A DNA stretch of 64,000 nucleotides from Apostichopus japonicus. Its lineage: Eukaryota > Echinodermata > Holothuroidea > Aspidochirotida > Stichopodidae. The notes beneath the pieces were generated by a model. The model did no database searches. It saw only the letters and a program-made list of their open reading frames with translations, and was not told where the DNA came from. The position numbers and the translations under genes are program-made. The DNA is taken from contig NC_092572.1 of the NCBI RefSeq assembly GCF_037975245.1, positions 8,820,001 through 8,884,000 on the forward strand, in the 5' to 3' direction. Shown here piece by piece: positions 59,151-64,000 of this stretch; position 1 is the first letter of the stretch; every line of letters starts with the position of its first letter.

Positions 59151-59280
59151 CGGAAAGTTTTCTATAGTAATCAAGGTCTTCAATATCTGTCCTTTCAATG
59201 GTAACGGTACCCGGAAGTTACTTCAGCTTAAACATTGGTGCCCTAACTGTCTAGTCTCACGATAAACCGGGCGGATCTAT
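59151..59280 (-). promoter_or_regulatory. possible 5' leader exon and promoter region
   Basis: The segment ends at a good donor (CTTTCCG then GTGAGT) on the minus strand, is locally GC-richer, and contains a short upstream ORF (ATGTTTAAGCTGAAGTAA). No TATA box or initiator can be assigned with confidence. It would be spliced to 57939. Confidence 0.35.
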
Positions 59281-59795
59281 CATTTGCTAGACATGATGAT
59301 TATTGGAAAAAGCTAAAGTCATTGTTTAGTTCACATAATCTGATATGAACTTTCCTTTCTTCGGCTAAATACACTCTTCGTCACCTGCGAAAATTTCCAA
59401 ACTTGTCAAGTTCCCGTTTAATGGCATTAATGGCTGTGTTCTATGTATATATGTAGCGTGTACGTATGTATGTATACGCCAAAGGTAATGATATGCAAGG
59501 GCGTGGTACTATGGGACGCGAAAAAAAGCGAAATTAGTGTCACATATTTGAGGCATAAAGGGTCTAGTAAGCACTCGACACTTTTGTGCAAATGTTTAGC
59601 AAATTTGTGCTTTACTTGGACATAAACATAACAAGCGGATGTTGAATAAGAATTTTGCCATTTATCCAATTTTTTCTTAAGAATAGTATCATATCAACAT
59701 TGAAAAGTTTGCTCGAAGATTTGGTTGAGTTTCTGGATTCGACTACGGTGTATAGTAACGAATGCATGCACATGTTATGCATGTTGCACATATTG

Positions 59796-59840
<45 letters not shown>

Positions 59841-61343
59841 ATATATATATATATAGATATAGATACAGATGTATATATATATCTGTGTTCATGGCGAGTT
59901 TTCTTATAAACTGTAAACAATCTGGGGAAAGGTTACCCTAAAAAGTGGGTGAAACCAGGCTGCCCCCACTATTTGGGGTAAACTCACGTTTCCCCTATGT
60001 GTGTAAGGTGATAGATTACCCCGTGTGAGGAAATATCAGCTTCCTGTCAAAGAGGAAATGTTACTATATGAATTAGGGAAAGGTAACCCGAACTTAAGAG
60101 GTAAACGATACTCGACATTAAGGGGGCAACAAAGTTTCAAGTAAGAAACCTCTTTAATTGAGGAAACCTATTACCATATTATGGGGTAAAGTCATAAACA
60201 ACCCAAAATTGATGGAAAGCTGTAAAAACACATTAGGATGTACATAGCAAGTTATGACAAAGTTATTGAATCATATCCAACTGTATTTTCTCTTTAAACA
60301 AGTCACAGATCTTTACAGATCTTTACAGTATATAAGTTTGATAACATGAATGCCATGTAGTCTCTGGCACCTGTTCAAAGGTGTTTTACATAATTTTCGT
60401 CTTTACAATTAATAATATCACTCTTAATTGATAAAATTCACACTGTTGTTCAGTAAATTGTTTATACTTCTCATATCTGTAGATATTTGAATAAGTGGGA
60501 ATAGCCCAACATCTTTATGTACCAGTGCATTGAAAATTATTCAAAAAACAGAAACAGTTCCAGATATGCAACTTGCTACTTAGTACTCTGTTGAGGGCGT
60601 GTCCTTCTTATAAATAAAAACTTTAAGTAAACAGTCAACTGAGAACAAAATATATTTATCAGTCATTTTAGTTCACCATATTCTATCTTTATACATGACT
60701 GTTAACTAAAAACCATATTTTCAATTGTTCATGTCAGTCTCATATTTTTTAACCTTCAATTCTGCTAACCCTTCATTCTTCCATCCCTTTTATTCTCCAA
60801 ACAGGTAAACACACATGTTTTTTCAACACAATCTTGTGAATTGTGTTCATCAAAGTGATTACTATCAGAAAGTTCAAACTTTAAACTTGTACAGATGAAA
60901 CTTGGATCAAATTTAAAAAATAAAAGATTTGAACAATAACTATGCAACTGTTAAAAAATGCAAAACATCAACTAAATACTTGAATAAATGAATAAATGAA
61001 TAAATGAAGATATTAAGTTCTTCCCTTCAACAACTTCATTAATGGCAACATGGACCTTAATGTCCATCCTGGAATTTCTTCCACAAAAAAGGAAAGATAG
61101 TCTTTATTTTCTCAATTTTTCTTGAACTGAAATCTCCTTTCTGGGTGTTTTCAAATTGTCCTTCAGTTTCAAGAGAACTTTTTGCATAAATATATATGTT
61201 TCTGCCGCTTTCTTCGGGAATTCTATGTTGCATGCATAGTAAACTCAAAACAGACAGCTAAATAGCTTAGACACTGTTGGTGCATCCATTATAATGTTAG
61301 TCTCTCCGGCAATGAAGCAAGTTTGAAGATCCTGGCCAGGCTT
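59281..61343. other. intergenic DNA with an (AT)n tract at 59795-59880
   Basis: No gene recognised. Short motifs GGGAAAGGT and GGGTAAA recur several times within 59930-60190, which may be an old repeat. The overlapping frames at 59612-59920 are microsatellite artefacts. Confidence 0.45.
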
Positions 61344-61640
61344 TTAGATATCTGTTGCTAACATCTTCATTGATGTTTGAAATGTTAAATGTAGTTCACT
61401 ACTGGTGCATGTAAGACGTTGGAATTCATTAAAAATTTCCTCTACAGTGAAAAGGCAGGGATAAGTTTCTTTAGTTTTCCCTACTACTACAAGTTTCCTC
61501 CTCTGGGCACATGTTAGTGTCATCTTAGTCTTTACAGAGCTGATATAAGGACTGACCTTTTTGTGTTCTCTTTTCATGTAATCCAAATGATGTGTCAAAG
61601 TTAAATCATCTTCCCCATCAGGAAGCTCAGGAGTCCAATA
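61344..61640 (-). pseudogene. partial SAMD3-like / transposon-associated coding remnant
   Basis: Reading from TATTGG near 61640, the minus strand gives WTPELPDGEDDLTLTHHLDY then MKREHKK, MTLTCAQRRKLVV, YPCLFTVEEIFNEFQRLT and a stop. The order pegED, M..T...RR..iv, yP.LF....I..EF.Rlt is a pattern I know from large uncharacterised fish and invertebrate families annotated as sterile alpha motif domain-containing protein 3-like, many in repeats. Upstream text (ATEDKYI) is in another frame and no clean acceptor is seen, and the downstream frame 61057-61248 is displaced. I take it as a decayed fragment, though an exon with a late acceptor is possible. Confidence 0.4.
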
Positions 61641-61751
61641 TACTTATCCTCTGTTGCACTGAAAAGACAATAATCAACAACATGTTAAATCATTAATGAA
61701 AAGAAAAATTGATAAATATATAAATCTAGATAACCAGACATAAGCCACATA

Positions 61752-62340
61752 TTAAAAGGCCTCATAGGGGTCTTGTAAAGAGCATATGGGAGAGAGTAAG
61801 GTTTTTTTGCATTTCCCTTGAAAACCAGCCCTTGAGCTGTAGTAGGACATCTAGAAAATTATACCAGATAACATATTTTTTTACTTGCAAAATATCATTT
61901 TAAAGGCCCTTAAAATTAATACGAAAATGACTATTTTTGAAGCGCCCTCAGTGAACTGAGGATTCAAGACAGTTCAATTCGTCAAATTTCCTTAATTTTC
62001 CTCCAAATAATTTGAAATATCAAAATATATATTTCAAATAGTCTTTTAAAAAAAATAGTAACTGTTTTTTGACCAAAATTTTGGTGAAATGGCTGTGAAA
62101 TTTTAAATCCTAAACAAGGTGAAATGGAGGCCCCTTAAAATTGACCAACTTCACGGATGTTTAAAAGTGTGTTCCAATTCATATATTTTATAGATAAAAA
62201 CATGTAATCCAATGTTAATAATTGTTGTCTATTCATTTCTGATTTGTTTCACGATGTCTTAAAGGCTAGTTTTGAGAAAAAGGCAAAAACCCCTTTTCTC
62301 CCATATGCCTCTGTGCACAAGCCCCTATGAGACCTTTTAA
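61752..62340. mobile_element. MITE with TTAA ends and about 60-bp terminal inverted repeats
   Basis: The left end TTAAAAGGCCTCATAGGGG and the right end, whose complement is TTAAAAGGTCTCATAGGGG, match over at least 60 bp with gaps (GCATATGGGAG and GGTTTTTTGC also conserved). TTAA at both borders suggests a piggyBac or Kolobok-type 4-bp duplication. No coding capacity. Confidence 0.7.
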
Positions 62341-62344
62341 AGTG

Positions 62345-63060
62345 TCGCCTCTACAAACTATAGGCTATTTATTTAGAAAATTGCAAATCTCTTGAGTATC
62401 GCCTGTTCTAAAAAATTCACTATGGATGTAAACATTTTCATCAAGGTGATAATTCTGTAGAAGTAAAGAAACAGTGTATTTTCAACCATAATTAAAATTT
62501 CAAACAAGGTTTTTCATAGTTCAAGATGGTAACAGTACGTTTAATAAGATAACCCCCAACTTGGAAACCGTTCTGAGCCCTAAACGTTAGTATCATTACT
62601 TGTTAGGCCTACTGTTACTTACGCCACTACTAGTACTATTAATAATAACCTACAAATAGCCTACTAGTACTAGTGCTTAACAACAACATCATATCCTAAA
62701 TGTTTCGTAGACGACCTTCAGTGTTCACCCCAGTAATTTTAGCAAGTACATGTACTGTAAATTGAACGATGGGTTTTCATGCCATGTTACTTGCTACTAC
62801 ACTATTACTACTACTGCTAGGATTTGTTTGTGCATAGCCTTTTAGATATTTCTATGGAGAAACTAATCTAAAGTATAACAAGATCGACATACCTTTAAAT
62901 ATTATGTCCTTTCACCGTTTGGATCCTGGCTTGTTGATAAATCTGGAATCCGCAGTCTAAGTCGACTTATGCTGATGCAACCATACTGTATATTATGCTC
63001 GAAGGCTAGACTACAGGCTAGATACTAATGATGGCGCTATGGTGCTAAATACTATACAGC
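62345..63060. other. intergenic DNA, no gene seen
   Basis: AT-rich sequence with CTAGTACTAG-type short dyads near 62620-62680. Nothing else recognised. Confidence 0.45.
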
Positions 63061-63175
63061 TTTGGCGATCCAATAGCTTCCAGTAACAAAATGGTACATG
63101 GTTTATAGCGTAAACGCTCTCGCGACCGAATAGCTTCCAAGTAACAAAATGAAATATAGGTTATCGCGTAAACAC
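63060..63175. repeat. direct duplication of about 64 bp
   Basis: The blocks AATAGCTTCCA, GTAACAAAATG, ATAGGTTAT or TGGTTTATAG, and CGTAAAC(G/A)CTCT occur in the same order twice (from about 63062 and 63127). It may be part of an LTR. Confidence 0.65.
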
Positions 63176-63666
63176 TCTACGAAACGGTGGCGAATATTTT
63201 CGCCAGCCCCTTTTTGGAGTGTGGATGCTTACGCTACATCTAGGTTATAATAAAATACAGTACTCGCTCGGGGCGATGGCTATAGGTATAAGTATAAGTA
63301 GGTAAAGCGGACCTACGTATAAGCGCTATTGGTAGAATCATTGGTAGGCTATATATAATTAGTAGCGCTGAAGTGTTCCTCAAAGTTAAGTCAAATATAT
63401 GGCTGAATAAAGTGTCCTCGGATAAAATCCACCGATAAAAATAAAAACGTTCTGTGAAAGGGTCCTTAAATATGCTAAGATCCGAGAATCAATCGCTGTA
63501 GAAGGCGTTCGCTATAAAATATGAACGGGTGGCCAAGTCAATCGCTCGCGTCGCTCGTCGGTTGTGCCCACGTTTCCTAAAAACATTACTAATCCCTGAA
63601 AATCAGGGACTTCCGGAAACCCGTCACGGAATGTTCAATTCTGAAGGAGGGTGGACGAAACTAAAT

Positions 63667-63690
63667 CACTACAACTAGCTCCTCCCCAGA
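63667..63690 (-). promoter_or_regulatory. possible polypurine tract and start of 3' LTR
   Basis: On the minus strand, GGGGAGGAGCTAGT is followed by TGTAGTG at 63673. A purine tract then TG is the usual junction between retroelement body and 3' LTR. The LTR end was not located. Confidence 0.4.
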
Positions 63691-63752
63691 TTGCTGAGTA
63701 GATGAGAGCAATCGAGTAAAAGGATAAGTGTCGTACAACAGGAGCTAAAGAT

Positions 63753-64000
63753 TCATGCAATGAAGATGACTTCAACATAGCGGCTCGGCCAATGGACGTG
63801 TCTTCCCGACCGAGCAACTCTGGTTGGTGGCGGTTTGGCGTTTTCTACAGGTTGTGTAGATGCCGGGGTAGCCGGGAGATAGGGTGTGGTAGGCGTAGTC
63901 GTTTTGGCTTTGTCAATGCGTCGAGGCGGAAGCTGGAGGTTTAGTGACTGTTGTGAATTCGTCGTCGAGGTAGGCTGGTTTGAGTCGATCCAGACTGATG
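63753..64000 (-). mobile_element. 3' end of Ty3/Gypsy pol (integrase C-terminus), frame-broken
   Basis: From the window edge the minus strand reads ISLDRLKPAYLDDEFTT, the conserved segment at the end of Gypsy integrases. That frame meets a TGA soon afterwards. A second frame carries a Pro/Thr-rich stretch and then TRVARSGRHVHWPSRYVEV and a TGA at 63753, the typical RSGR..  P.RYV ending of pol. The two parts are in different frames, so at least one indel has occurred. The rest of the element lies beyond the window. Confidence 0.7.

Larger units (their letters stand above)
36749..59280 (-). other. NACHT/DED/Death locus: gene model overview
   Basis: Core exons in transcript order: 57762-57843, 53715-55234 (NACHT), 52776-52975, 52085-52161, 49873-49931, 49223-49270, 46917-47220 (DED-like), 46148-46459 (DED-like), 43829-45663 (NACHT), 43206-43420, 42521-42594, 41637-41695, 40464-40518, 40103-40173, 39170-39208, 36749-36979 (Death). 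All junctions have GT/AG sites and matching phase, and the summed length is 5,181 nt (1,726 codons plus stop). A non-coding leader exon may end at 59151. Optional exons are 51807-51911 and 41991-42091. The data fit one double-NACHT gene or two tandem genes, the second starting at an in-frame ATG in 49223-49270. All calls are by eye. Transcript data would settle the structure. Confidence 0.6.

Overview
The window looks like nuclear DNA from an AT-rich, intron-rich, repeat-rich invertebrate animal. The evidence is spliced genes with GT/AG introns, (TA)n microsatellites, an RNA polymerase III tRNA-like unit, remnants of LINE, Penelope-like, Ty3/Gypsy and hAT-like elements, and NACHT genes carrying death-fold domains. 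NACHT genes combined with Death or DED domains are expanded in invertebrate deuterostomes, so an echinoderm is my best guess. The species cannot be fixed from the sequence alone, and a mollusc or other invertebrate is possible.

Region 1-23 kb is mostly non-coding. It holds several tandem arrays, including a satellite at 12.9-13.6 kb with a 174-bp higher-order period. It also holds (TA)n tracts, a tRNA-like unit with a T6 terminator at 7.2 kb, a LINE 3' end at 16.5 kb, a G-quadruplex-prone tract at 17.0 kb, and a pair of phase-compatible minus-strand exons at 17.3-18.0 kb.

Region 23.6-38.2 kb is a nest of DNA transposons whose ends and target-site duplications can be read. Three elements begin CAGGCGC and have 5-bp duplications (23663-25618, 28863-30322, 34368-35841). 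Two hAT-type elements have 8-bp duplications (32683-36046, 37584-38210). The larger hAT element sits in an intron of a small candidate gene whose exons lie at 36.3 and 32.0-32.6 kb.

Region 36.7-59.3 kb, minus strand, is the main find: two NACHT NTPase exons (53715-55234 and 43829-45663), two DED-like exons between them, and a Death domain exon at the 3' end (36749-36979). I traced 16 core coding exons by hand. Every junction has GT/AG sites and matching phase, giving one possible open frame of about 1,726 codons from an ATG at 57843 to a TAA at 36749. The alternative is two tandem NLR-like genes, the second starting at an ATG inside exon 49223-49270. Both NACHT exons are followed by the same series of exon types, so the locus probably arose by duplication of a cassette. 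Death-fold domains normally recruit adaptors or caspases and NACHT modules oligomerise, so the inferred role is innate immune or cell-death signalling.

Region 59.3-64 kb holds microsatellites, a partial SAMD3-like ORF, a 589-bp MITE with TTAA ends, and at the right edge the 3' end of a Ty3/Gypsy pol with a frame break. The ends of that element lie outside the window or could not be fixed.
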